From Fibrobacterota bacterium (GTDB lineage Bacteria > Fibrobacterota > Chitinivibrionia > Chitinivibrionales > FEN-1185): a stretch of DNA of 48,513 nt. The stretch covers positions 1 to 48,513 of the forward strand of contig PLWQ01000017.1 in assembly GCA_003165595.1 (NCBI GenBank). The letters run 5' to 3'. Both the position numbers and the translations under genes were made by a program. Below the pieces are notes generated by a model. That model was not told the origin of the DNA, ran no database searches, and saw nothing but the letters and a program-made list of their open reading frames with translations. Every line of letters starts with the position of its first letter. Positions within the stretch are counted from its first letter, which is position 1. Shown here piece after piece: positions 16,883 to 24,629 of this stretch.

Positions 16883-17933
16883 TCTTGCCGTAATGTGGGC
16901 GGCCGTGCTTCTGGCTGTCTTCGCGGTGCCGTCCCGCGCGGGCCAGGAACTTCCCCCCGACATGCGCGAGCTGATACTCAACAGCATCGATCTCGTTTAC
17001 AAAGAAAAATTCAAGTCCGCCGAAGACGAGGCGAGGCTGGTCGTCAAGAAATACCCGGACCACCCGGCCGGGTATTTCTTTTGCGCCGCGGCCCTGGAAT
17101 CGTGGATGAGTTTCTACGAGTCCGACAAGCGGGAAGAGGAATTCTACGAATACTGTGACCAGGCCATCGACAAGGCCGAGAAGCTGTTGGCCCGAGAGCC
17201 CGACAACGATTGGGCGACGTTTTTTCTGGGAGGCGCGGATGGGTTCAAGGGCACCTACGAATCGCGCTACGAAAAGTGGATCACCTCGTTTCGCCACGGA
17301 TGGAAAGGCGTTTCCACGCTGCTGACGTTGCACAAGAAGAACTCCGACATCAAGGACGTGTACTACGGGCTTGGCATGTATGACTACTGGCGCAGCGCAA
17401 TGACCAAGGTTCTGTGGTGGATGCCCGGCATCGAAAACAAGAGCCAGGCGGGAATTCAGGAGCTGGAGATCGCCCGCAAAGAGGGCGTGTATACGAGCCT
17501 GTCGGCCGCCGCCAACCTCGTGATCGTCTACAACACCGAGGGACGCTTCAAGGATGCCTTGACAATTGCAGAAGAGATGCTTGCCAGATATCCCGCGTCG
17601 CTCAAATTTTCCTGGGGCAAGGCGGCCGCTTTGTACGGCCTGGGGCGCTTCGACGAGGACGAATCGGTGTACCGGTATATTCTGGAACGCGTCGAGGCGG
17701 AGCCGCTGGACAACCACTACAATGCGGTTTTGTGCCATTTCTGGCTCGCCAGGATCTACCTCAAGATTAAACGGTACACGCAGAGCATTGCCGAATGCAA
17801 CAGGATGGGGTATTACAACCTTGACGAAGGCATAAGGAAGCGGCTCGACAAATTCTATACCGAGGCCGGCAAGATCAAGGAGCAGGCAAAGGCGTCGAAT
17901 GTCAAGAATCCCGAAGCGGAGATGGTGCCGTAG
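16845..17933 (+). CDS. Secreted TPR-repeat protein
   Basis: 362 residues. A hydrophobic segment at about 16-30 (MWAAVLLAVFAVPSRAG) is a signal peptide. ATG 16893, just before it, is an alternative start giving a conventional signal length; neither start has a strong ribosome site. The body holds several TPR-like helical pairs (for example KFKSAEDEARLVVKKYPDHP, GRFKDALTIAEEMLARYP and RYTQSIAECNRMGYYNLDEG), plus a Trp/Tyr-rich middle (KWITSFRHGWKGV and GLGMYDYWRSAM). Such proteins usually act as docking surfaces in the periplasm. Overlap with the preceding lipoprotein gene suggests shared function; what that is cannot be read here. Confidence 0.82.
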   Translation: MSSDFTPTALRNSLAVMWAAVLLAVFAVPSRAGQELPPDMRELILNSIDLVYKEKFKSAEDEARLVVKKYPDHPAGYFFCAAALESWMSFYESDKREEEFYEYCDQAIDKAEKLLAREPDNDWATFFLGGADGFKGTYESRYEKWITSFRHGWKGVSTLLTLHKKNSDIKDVYYGLGMYDYWRSAMTKVLWWMPGIENKSQAGIQELEIARKEGVYTSLSAAANLVIVYNTEGRFKDALTIAEEMLARYPASLKFSWGKAAALYGLGRFDEDESVYRYILERVEAEPLDNHYNAVLCHFWLARIYLKIKRYTQSIAECNRMGYYNLDEGIRKRLDKFYTEAGKIKEQAKASNVKNPEAEMVP

Positions 17934-17944
17934 AAGACAAGGGC

Positions 17945-17961
17945 GAAGGCGGAAGGATGAA
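17945..17961 (+). repeat. 17-bp intergenic repeat, copy 1
   Basis: GAAGGCGGAAGGATGAA also occurs, identical, at 35185-35201. Both copies lie just after a stop codon in a spacer. Function unknown; it may belong to a dispersed repeat family. Confidence 0.6.
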
Positions 17962-18052
17962 TAAGGACTTGGATGGCCGTGCCGCCTCCCAAAAGTTCTC
18001 CCCCCAATAGTTGTTACAAACTATTTTTGATTGCTGCAAATGCACTCGTCAT

Positions 18053-18125
<73 letters not shown>

Positions 18126-18273
18126 CTCTTTCCCGCCGGTGGCGTGCTTTGTCAAGATCACATCAGTCAACATTCGGCAGTTTCCTTTCTTTTCGCTGTC
18201 TTCCGCATCTTCGAGGTTGCCCTTCTCACTTGATTCTCCTCTTTGCGTCCTTTGCGGTGAATCTGTTTTAAGG

Positions 18274-18302
18274 TTGAAAACTCTCGACGACAGATATATT
18301 TT
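18274..18302 (+). promoter_or_regulatory. Candidate nrdR promoter
   Basis: TTGAAA (18274-18279), 17 bp, then TATTTT (18297-18302). Transcription would start at about 18308, inside the first NrdR-like box. The 180 bp between the tRNA and this site hold nothing I can assign apart from CTTTGCGTCCTTTGCGGTGA, a phrase that looks like a dispersed repeat remnant. Confidence 0.5.
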
Positions 18303-18305
18303 ACT

Positions 18306-18353
18306 CTACAATATGTTGTAGCGGAGACGCTGCACTTATACTATATGCGGACA
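18306..18353 (+). promoter_or_regulatory. Putative tandem NrdR boxes
   Basis: Box 1, CTACAATATGTTGTAG (18306-18321), is a near-perfect palindrome matching the core of the NrdR consensus ACACWATATWTWGTGT. Box 2 (18338-18353, ATACTATATGCGGACA) matches the left half well and the right half poorly. They start 32 bp apart with a 16-bp spacer, the three-helical-turn arrangement known for NrdR operators. They lie just downstream of the promoter and before nrdR, implying autoregulation. Confidence 0.55.
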
Positions 18354-18403
18354 AGCCGCCGTTTAACCGGTGAAGGACCTCTAGCCAGCCAAGGAGACAG
18401 GCA

Positions 18404-18889
18404 ATGAAATGCCCCTACTGCGGACATGAAGAGGACAAGGTTGTCGATTCTCGTTCGAGCAAAGAGGGACAGGCGGTGAGGCGTCGCAGGGAATGCCTGA
18501 AGTGCGAAAAAAGGTTTACAACATACGAATACGTCGAGACGGTGCCGCTCACCATCATCAAGAACGACCAGCGGCGGGAGCCGTACGACCGCCAGAAGCT
18601 GATGAACGGGATTCTGTCGGCATGCAAAAAGCGGCCCATAAGCATGGACAAGATCGAGGCGGTTATCGACAGGATAGAGAACCAGATCCAGAAGCTCTCA
18701 AAGACGGAAGTTCCCAGCAAGGAAATAGGCGGCCTGGTGATGACCGAACTGTACCAGCTGGATGACGTTGCCTACGTCCGGTTTGCGTCGGTGTACAGGA
18801 AGTTTAAGGACAAGGGTGAATTCATCACCGAAGTGAAAGAGCTGGCTGCAAAGACCGACACGCAACACTCACGGGAGAGAAGCAGGTAG
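18404..18889 (+). CDS. nrdR: Transcriptional repressor NrdR of ribonucleotide reductase genes
   Basis: 161 residues, the usual NrdR size. Residues 1-45 form the zinc ribbon with Cys3, Cys6, Cys31 and Cys34 and the basic RRRREC segment. Residues about 49-139 are the ATP-cone that senses ATP/dATP. The signature starts MKCPYCGHEEDKVVDSR, which is family-diagnostic. In the family, dATP-bound NrdR binds NrdR boxes and represses ribonucleotide reductase. AAGGAGA lies about nine bases before the ATG. No nrd structural gene is in the window. Confidence 0.96.
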   Translation: MKCPYCGHEEDKVVDSRSSKEGQAVRRRRECLKCEKRFTTYEYVETVPLTIIKNDQRREPYDRQKLMNGILSACKKRPISMDKIEAVIDRIENQIQKLSKTEVPSKEIGGLVMTELYQLDDVAYVRFASVYRKFKDKGEFITEVKELAAKTDTQHSRERSR

Positions 18890-18920
18890 CCTCGCCTGCG
18901 AGGCCGTACCGCGGCGAGAT

Positions 18921-19136
18921 TTAATCGAGCCGGATCACGCTTCCCGACGCATTTGTTTCGTCGAAGAAGTCTTCTTTGAAGTAGAAGAACCCCTGATCGT
19001 CGTCCGAATAGAACTCGGACGCCTCTTCGGAGAAAAACGTTTTCAGCGCAGAATCCTGGTCCTGACTTTCGACAATGCGATGCCGGAGCAGATTGGACTT
19101 TGCCGGCGCGATAAATGCGATTGAGAATTTCGGCAT
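18921..19136 (-). CDS. Small acidic protein of unknown function
   Basis: 71 residues on the minus strand, convergent with nrdR. The sequence starts MPKFSIAFIAPAKSNLLRHR and has an acidic/aromatic C-terminal half (DDDQGFFYFKEDFFDETN). The opening resembles a beta strand followed by a helix. A GGAGG element about eleven bases before the ATG supports translation, as does protein-like composition. I recall similar short proteins with a YFKEDFFD-type end in other genomes but cannot name a family. Its stop is 32 bases beyond the nrdR stop. Confidence 0.6.
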   Translation of the reverse strand: MPKFSIAFIAPAKSNLLRHRIVESQDQDSALKTFFSEEASEFYSDDDQGFFYFKEDFFDETNASGSVIRLD

Positions 19137-19216
19137 ACGAGCGATGACCTCCAGACCTTTCGAAAAATTGGCACACAGTGAAAAACTAACTTCCTTTAAA
19201 AATAGGTTGTGAAATC

Positions 19217-20809
19217 ATGCAAGAAAATAAAAATTGCATAATTATTTGTTTGCCCCCCCCTGCCATTGCTAAACACGAGGTCTCCGGTACGAGCCTTATC
19301 CGTGGCGACGGCGCGGTTACCGGCAGACTATTCTTCGGTATGATTCTAGCCGCGTTTCTGTGCGCGAGCGCCCAGGAACAGGCCGCTCCTGCGCCGAAGC
19401 AGGCATCGGATTCGGCGCGCGCATCCTCCGGCAACAGAGTCATCTCGAAACTGGAGGCGTTGCTTGCGCACGGCAAGTATTCGTTGCAGAACGTGGGCGT
19501 GGTGGTAAAGGATCTCGACAGAGATTCGGTGATTGTAGCGCTCAACGCGGATTCTCTGTACAACCCGGCATCCGTGTCAAAACTGCTCACTACGGCCATG
19601 GCATTTGAAAGACTTGGAACGAACTATGCCTTCGAGACGTCGGTCTACTGCGAAGAACCCATTGCTGCCGATACCGGCATATGCCACGGGAATCTGTATG
19701 TCCGGGGAGGCGCAGATCCGTATTTTGTAATAGAGCGGATGTGGCTGTTTGTCCAGCACCTCATATGCATCGGGCTCAAGTCGATTGAAGGCGACGTCGT
19801 GCTCGATGATTCGTTCTTCGATTCAAACTCGGTGGGTCCGGGCTTTGACGAAGACGACTCAAGCCATCCGTATGTCGCGCCCGTGGATGCGGTAAGCGCC
19901 AATTTCAATTGCGAGAGCATCTGGATTCGGCCGGGCCGGACCGTGGGTTCTCCAGTGCTCGTAGACATACTTCCCAAGGCGTCCATCGTTAAACTTGTTG
20001 TTTCGGCGCAGACGACCGCGGCCGGAAAGCCGTTTTCCGTTGCCGCAGGCACCCAAAGAGACGGCGACAAAACGCTGGTAACGGTGTCCGGCGGCATGCC
20101 CATCGATGCGAGCCCGGTTGTGCAATACAAGAAAGTCTGGCAAACATGGGAGTATTTCGGCAACGTGTTCGAGAAGCTTCTTGAGGATAACAAAATCAAG
20201 TTCAAGGGAAAAATAAGGCGGAGCGTTGTCCCGGATTCGGTAAAGGCCCGGGGTCCGTTGTACGTGTTCCCGTCCGTGCCGCTGTACGAGGCCGTGAATT
20301 CCATGAACAAGGTTTCCAACAATTACATGGCCGAAATGCTGTTCAAGACCCTCAGCGCCGGGACGGACTCGGCGAAAGGTTCTTGGGAAAAGTCGGCGGC
20401 GCTCGCGCTCGCATGGTGGAAGGAGAAAAAGCTTCCGGGAGTCCCAAGAATCAAGAATGGCTCGGGAATGGGCGACAGCAATCGCATGAGCGCCCGGCAG
20501 ATTACGGAACTGTTACGGTTCGTCTGGACCCAGAAATCATTCTTTCCCGAATACGTGTATTCGCTTCCCTCCGCGGGAATAGACGGCACGCTCAAGTCCA
20601 GGTTCAAGGAATCGCGTCTCAAGGGTATTGTGCGCGCCAAGACCGGCACCCTTAACGACTACGGCGTGAGCACGATTGCCGGGTACGCGTTTGTCCAGAA
20701 GAAGACATACGCGTTTTCGGTGATGTTCTGCAACTGCACCAACGTGAGACTGCATAACAACTGGGAAACGCAGGAGAAAATACTGGAGCTCGTGATCCCG
20801 GAGAAATAA
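19217..20809 (+). CDS. dacB: D-alanyl-D-alanine carboxypeptidase/endopeptidase (PBP4, DacB family, S13)
   Basis: 530 residues as read from ATG 19217. Active-site motifs of the penicillin-binding family: S-V-S-K (Ser119, Lys122) in NPASVSKLLTT, SNN near residue 366 in KVSNNYMAEM, and KTG near 475 in VRAKTGTLNDYG. It should trim peptidoglycan peptides in the periplasm. The N-terminus is odd. A hydrophobic signal-like segment (LFFGMILAAFLCASAQ) lies at residues 38-53, preceded by an unlikely leader encoded across a run of eight C (19253-19260). A later start (for example ATG 19340), or a length change in the C-run, may be the real arrangement. Family assignment is firm; start is uncertain. Confidence 0.88.
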   Translation: MQENKNCIIICLPPPAIAKHEVSGTSLIRGDGAVTGRLFFGMILAAFLCASAQEQAAPAPKQASDSARASSGNRVISKLEALLAHGKYSLQNVGVVVKDLDRDSVIVALNADSLYNPASVSKLLTTAMAFERLGTNYAFETSVYCEEPIAADTGICHGNLYVRGGADPYFVIERMWLFVQHLICIGLKSIEGDVVLDDSFFDSNSVGPGFDEDDSSHPYVAPVDAVSANFNCESIWIRPGRTVGSPVLVDILPKASIVKLVVSAQTTAAGKPFSVAAGTQRDGDKTLVTVSGGMPIDASPVVQYKKVWQTWEYFGNVFEKLLEDNKIKFKGKIRRSVVPDSVKARGPLYVFPSVPLYEAVNSMNKVSNNYMAEMLFKTLSAGTDSAKGSWEKSAALALAWWKEKKLPGVPRIKNGSGMGDSNRMSARQITELLRFVWTQKSFFPEYVYSLPSAGIDGTLKSRFKESRLKGIVRAKTGTLNDYGVSTIAGYAFVQKKTYAFSVMFCNCTNVRLHNNWETQEKILELVIPEK

Positions 20810-20830
20810 TGGGTGGGAAAGGGACACTCG

Positions 20831-20950
20831 TTTGACCTCAGCCCTGGCCCCTCTCCCATGAGGAGAGGGGGAGAGCTTTCGATAGGCGCTTTCCCCCTTC
20901 TCCTTGTGGGAGAAGGGGGTGGGAGAAGGGGGAAGGGGGATGAGGTCAAA
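20831..20950 (+). repeat. Palindromic GC-rich repeat element bounded by a 10-bp inverted repeat
   Basis: TTTGACCTCA (20831-20840) and its exact complement TGAGGTCAAA (20941-20950) bound 120 bp that hold two hairpins: CCCTCTCC..GGAGAGGG, and CCCCCTTCTCC..GGGAGAAGGGGG. This is the layout of a small non-autonomous repeat (REP/MITE-like). It lies between dacB and the DUF559 gene. No transposase is present. Confidence 0.65.
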
Positions 20951-20968
20951 CGGAAAAAGCGAGAAAAC

Positions 20969-21364
20969 ATGAACCTCTCCACCGGTTTGATCCGGTTGCA
21001 GCGGATCAAAAACGCAATACTTGCCGCCGCCCGTTTATTGCGCAGGAAAATGACGCCATCGGAATCACTACTTTGGGAACAATTACGAAACAGAAGATGC
21101 GGCGGATTCAAGTTCAGACGGCAACAGATCGCAGAAGGGTTCATTGCCGACTTTTTCTGCGAGAAGGCAAAACTGGCGGTGGAAGTGGACGGCAATGTGC
21201 ATTCCGAGAAGGCGCAAATAAAAATCGACGAGCATCGTGAAAAAGTATTCAAGGCCCGCGGCATCCTCACGTATCGGATCAAGAATAATGAGATTGAGGA
21301 GAACCTTTCTGTCGTTCTCCTGGGATTAAGAAATGTCTGCGAGTTACGATCTACAATTCCATAA
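20969..21364 (+). CDS. DUF559-family endonuclease-like protein
   Basis: 131 residues from ATG 20969. The same frame is open from 20813, but that extension only translates the palindromic repeat (low-complexity Gly/Arg/Pro), so the internal start is preferred. The domain is diagnostic of DUF559 (Vsr-like, PD-(D/E)xK superfamily): LLRRKMTPSESLLWEQLRNR, then FKFRRQQ, then FIADFFCEKAKLAVEVDG with the catalytic-type Asp and E-x-D residues. Members are presumed DNA endonucleases; the cellular role is not established. It converges on the thaumatin-like genes and has no partner methylase. Confidence 0.85.
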   Translation: MNLSTGLIRLQRIKNAILAAARLLRRKMTPSESLLWEQLRNRRCGGFKFRRQQIAEGFIADFFCEKAKLAVEVDGNVHSEKAQIKIDEHREKVFKARGILTYRIKNNEIEENLSVVLLGLRNVCELRSTIP

Positions 21365-21384
21365 CCGGACATTCCGCAGGGATG

Positions 21385-21418
21385 GAAGAGGCCTCGCAGC
21401 TTGCTGCGAGGCCTCTTC
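21385..21418 (+). terminator. Perfect 15-bp hairpin between convergent genes
   Basis: GAAGAGGCCTCGCAG (21385-21399) and CTGCGAGGCCTCTTC (21404-21418) pair completely around a 4-nt loop, between the DUF559 gene and the convergent thaumatin-like gene. It is placed like a bidirectional terminator, but no T-run follows on either strand, so it could equally be a repeat or a transcript-stabilising stem. Confidence 0.5.
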
Positions 21419-21460
21419 ACCATCTTGAACCCCTACTGCAAATTGGTCCGTTCGCCCCAT

Positions 21461-22561
21461 TTACCTGGCAATCATCATTTCCTTTGTCGCTAACACGTGG
21501 TCCGACTTGAGGGCGACAATGTACACGCCTCCGTTCAGGTTCGGCACAGGAATACTTCCGGATTCACCAATTGCAGTTCGAAGCATTAGTCTTCCGGAAC
21601 AGGAATAGATCTCCAAGAATGCGGGTTCGTTTCCGCCATAGAGATACTTTAACTCTTTGTTTCTTGTTATTGAAACCGACGCGTTTCCAAGAAACGTGTA
21701 ATTCATAGTCGGCTTGTTATTGCTGATGACGGGAGACACGGGCGGCAAGCCAAAGTCAAGAATATAGTCGGGTCCATTCCCGCTATAGCCGGGTAAATTC
21801 GGCGATGGACAGGTAAACAGGCTATGAGGATCATCGTAAGGAAAACTGTACGAAGTTGGACAAGCAGCCTTTTTTATAGCAGCGCAGGGTGAACCAACAT
21901 CACCACTGCAATAAAAACCGTTGGTATCGAGTACCCCATTAATGGTATCCAATTTCAGCATAGACGCCGGCGCGGTTAAATACAAGTCTTTTTCGCAATC
22001 ATCCTGCCCGCCGCAAGTCCATCCTTCTCGGTTTTGGGTCGAGTCCCAGTGAGGATTATCAGGGGGGAACGTTCCCGGCTCAGGATAATACAACATGGGA
22101 AGGTTGTAGCCATCGACCAGGCTAACATCGTACCAATCGCACCCCCAGCCTGCATGTGACGTGATCTCCGCAAGCGTAAACGGTCCGTTTGCGTATTTGG
22201 GGTCCCAAAGGCCCCAGATTCTGGCAGATGCCCAGCCGTTCGGAATTTCGATTATTGTGTCGTGTCCAATCTTTAGGGTAAAAGTAAGGTTTGTCCAGCC
22301 CGCTCCACCATTGCCATTAACATGGACTGTGAGGTCCTTGTGCCAATAATTGTGCATGTAGTAGTGCCTCGTGCCAACGCCATATTTGCCGTTGGGATGA
22401 GGGAAAGTGTCTGCAAGAGCCGGGGCAAATTCTGGACCTCTCAGGATCGTATCAGCAACTGCCATAGTGCACTTCGAAAATGGCACGATTGATGTCGTCA
22501 TAGAAACGAATGCCGGAACCAGCAAACCAAATAGAATCGCACCAAATAAGAATCGCCTCAT
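21461..22561 (-). CDS. Secreted thaumatin-like protein with C-terminal T9SS-type sorting module, copy 1
   Basis: 366 residues. I choose ATG 22561 (MRRFLFGAILFG) because GGGGG (22568-22572) sits six bases upstream; the open frame extends to 22603. After the signal peptide, the body matches thaumatin-like proteins: WASARIWG, TLAEI, CDWYDVSLVDGYNLPM, DCEKDLYL, AACPTSYSFPYDD and a final DYILDFG strand. The Arg, Glu and Asp residues of the acidic-cleft REDDD set can be traced. The loop between RIWG and LAEI is shorter than in plant members. The last 75 residues (FLEIYSCSGRLMLRT, then GGVYIVALKS) form a T9SS type A-like module, implying export across the outer membrane. Plant relatives bind or cut beta-1,3-glucans; here the ligand is unknown. 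Confidence 0.85.
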   Translation of the reverse strand: MRRFLFGAILFGLLVPAFVSMTTSIVPFSKCTMAVADTILRGPEFAPALADTFPHPNGKYGVGTRHYYMHNYWHKDLTVHVNGNGGAGWTNLTFTLKIGHDTIIEIPNGWASARIWGLWDPKYANGPFTLAEITSHAGWGCDWYDVSLVDGYNLPMLYYPEPGTFPPDNPHWDSTQNREGWTCGGQDDCEKDLYLTAPASMLKLDTINGVLDTNGFYCSGDVGSPCAAIKKAACPTSYSFPYDDPHSLFTCPSPNLPGYSGNGPDYILDFGLPPVSPVISNNKPTMNYTFLGNASVSITRNKELKYLYGGNEPAFLEIYSCSGRLMLRTAIGESGSIPVPNLNGGVYIVALKSDHVLATKEMMIAR

Positions 22562-22737
22562 ACACATCCCCCTTTTTTGTTGATGATTCTTCAATGGGCC
22601 CATGCAAGCCCATCATTTTTTTTCTTTGCAATAGTCAATACGGCTTCTCTTCGCTGCAATCTTATTCCGTGACCATTCTTCTTACCGATTTCCGGCAGGG
22701 GCTCAAGATCTTGAACCCCTACTACAAATTCACCCCA

Positions 22738-23796
22738 TCACCTGGCAATCATCATTTCCTTTGTCGCTAACACATGGTCCGACTTGAGAGCGACAATGTA
22801 CACGCCTCCGTTCAGGTTCGGCACAGGAATGCATCCGGATTCATTTACTGCAGTTCGTAGCATTAGTCTTCCGGAACAGGAATAGATTTCCAGGAACGCG
22901 GGGGCCTTCCCGCCATAGAGATACTTCAATTCCTTATTCTTGGTTATCGTGACCGACGCATTTCCAAGAAACGTGTAATTCATCGTCGGCTTATTGTTGC
23001 CGATGACGGGAGAGACGGGCGGAAATCCAAAATCAAGAATATAGTCGGGTCCATATTTGGCATAGTTACCAAATGAGGCCGGAAGATTAGGCGATGGACA
23101 AGTATACAAGCTCGCGGCATCGTCATAGTCATAACTGTATGCGTAGGGACAAGCGGTTTTTTTTATGCTACGGCATTGAGCGTTATCCTGGCAATAGAAC
23201 CCATTGGTATCGAGAACTCCGTTGATGGTATTCGTTTTCAACATCGACGCCGGTGCCGACAAATACAAGTCTGTCGCGCAACCGGACGGGTTGCAAGAAT
23301 ATTGTGAAGATCGGCCCACGGACGCATCCAAAGCGGCGCTATCATGGTAGAACGTTCCCGTTATGGGCTTGAAAATCATGGGCATGTTGTAGCCGTCAAC
23401 AAGACTCACATCGTACCAATCCATGTGCCAATTCGCCCCCGTCCTTGAGTCCATGTTGATCTCGGCAAGCGAAAATGGTCCGTTTTGATATGAAGGGTCC
23501 CAATAACCCCAGATTCTTGCGGACGCCCAATTGTTCGGTTCTTGAATTATTGTGTCACGTCCCATCTTCAGCGTAAAAGAAAGGCTCATGCCGCTGCCTG
23601 TTGCGCGGACAGTGAGGTCCTTGTGCCAATAATTGTGAAGATAGAAATAACGCGTGCCTGCGCCATACTGGCCGGTGTGAGGCCATGTATCCGCAACTGC
23701 AGGATAACATTCTGGACACGTAAAGGTTGTATCGGCCGAAACTGAGAGCGGAAGGAGCAAACCAAACAACACAAAACCAAACAAGAACCCTTTCAT
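22738..23796 (-). CDS. Secreted thaumatin-like protein with C-terminal T9SS-type sorting module, copy 2
   Basis: 352 residues from ATG 23796 (MKGFLFGFVLFG), with GGGGG seven bases upstream; an ATG at 23802 is too close to that site. It is the tandem paralogue of the gene at 21461 and has the same order of motifs: HNYWHKDLTV, WASARIWGYWDP, LAEI, DWYDVSLVDGYNMPM, TACPYAYSYDYDD and DYILDFG. The C-terminal 75 residues are almost identical between the copies, while the thaumatin body differs more, especially in the loop after the NMPM motif (KPITGTFYHDSAALDAS). About 30 bp downstream of each stop are also similar, so the duplication included flanking DNA. Multiple Cys residues fit the disulfide-rich fold. 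It is transcribed towards copy 1 with a 176-bp gap. Confidence 0.85.
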   Translation of the reverse strand: MKGFLFGFVLFGLLLPLSVSADTTFTCPECYPAVADTWPHTGQYGAGTRYFYLHNYWHKDLTVRATGSGMSLSFTLKMGRDTIIQEPNNWASARIWGYWDPSYQNGPFSLAEINMDSRTGANWHMDWYDVSLVDGYNMPMIFKPITGTFYHDSAALDASVGRSSQYSCNPSGCATDLYLSAPASMLKTNTINGVLDTNGFYCQDNAQCRSIKKTACPYAYSYDYDDAASLYTCPSPNLPASFGNYAKYGPDYILDFGFPPVSPVIGNNKPTMNYTFLGNASVTITKNKELKYLYGGKAPAFLEIYSCSGRLMLRTAVNESGCIPVPNLNGGVYIVALKSDHVLATKEMMIAR

Positions 23797-24167
23797 GCAC
23801 ATCCCCCTTTATAATGAACGGTTCCCTACAGGACTATAATCGTTGCAATTCTGATTTTCATTTTCAACGTCAATAGCTGTGCCGCTGCAGTTGTGGAACG
23901 GGATCGGGTTATGAAGGATAATATACAGCAATTTCTTTGAACAAACGTCCAAAATACCGTTACCTGGCCATACAGCGACGATTGCTCATGAACAGCTTGA
24001 AAGGAATCAAAGCTCGTGGCGCGATAGACAATGCATAGCTCCTCTATTCTTGCCAATCAACGAAACGAAGAATGGGACAACGCTCGATTTCACAGATGCT
24101 GGTATGGTATTTGCAAATAAATGAACTGGGGTATCACTCTTGGCAGACTAACAAGATCGGAGGCCGT
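23797..24167. other. Divergent spacer between the thaumatin-like gene and the SRPBCC remnant
   Basis: About 370 bp with no convincing gene. A 76-codon minus-strand frame here has non-protein-like composition. The spacer must hold the promoter of the thaumatin-like pair; I see AT-rich DNA near 23845-23875 but no clear hexamer pair. Confidence 0.5.
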
Positions 24168-24428
24168 ATGACCAAGATCGTTGCTGCAATTGTCGCTGTT
24201 CTCGCCATTGTCGTCTCCTTTGTACTCATTTTTGCCGCGACCCAGCCGCCAACATTTCGAATTGAGCGCTCCGTGGCCATAAAGGCTTCGCCCGACAAGA
24301 TTTATCCCATCGTCGCCGACTTCCGCAGATGGGCCGACTGGTCGCCGGCCGCCGGCCCGTTCCCTACGTCTTCTCCCCGCGCGTCTGTCGCGCGCGGTGA
24401 GGCTGTGCTATCGACACTGCTCTGCTGA
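24168..24428 (+). pseudogene. Truncated SRPBCC/polyketide-cyclase-like membrane protein
   Basis: ATG 24168 has GGAGG just upstream. The first 60 codons read as a normal start of a family of membrane-anchored SRPBCC proteins: a hydrophobic anchor (VAAIVAVLAIVVSFVLIFAA), then FRIERSVAIKASPDKIYPIV and FRRWADWSP. From about 24348 the similarity stops and the frame ends within 27 codons in GC-rich, hairpin-forming DNA (CCGCGCG..CGCGCGG). Full relatives have about 170-180 residues. None of the other frames downstream restores the domain, so most of it is lost. The 200 bp before clpC hold no gene. Confidence 0.65.
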
Positions 24429-24629
24429 AAATCGATGACGCTCGACTCCTTTGAGGTCATGCGGCGAGGTCTTTTGGAGTTTTTGCCCGATCCTGGCGTC
24501 CAGGCCCCTGCCAAATAAAAACTATCCCGGTACGAAATCACTGGAATGGCCCAAATTATTTTCTAGGATTGGAACAAAGGGCCTCCTAACACGGTCAAAC
24601 CCAGAGAGCTATAAAGGGAAATAAACACC

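Noticed and set aside
18139-18321. 60-codon plus-strand frame between the tRNA and nrdR
   Set aside because: Crosses the candidate promoter and NrdR box and has low-complexity Ser/Leu composition.
20813-20968. N-terminal extension of the DUF559 protein
   Set aside because: The 52 extra codons translate the palindromic repeat; domain starts after ATG 20969.
23826-24056. 76-codon minus-strand frame upstream of the thaumatin-like pair
   Set aside because: No ribosome site and no protein-like pattern; it occupies the expected promoter region.
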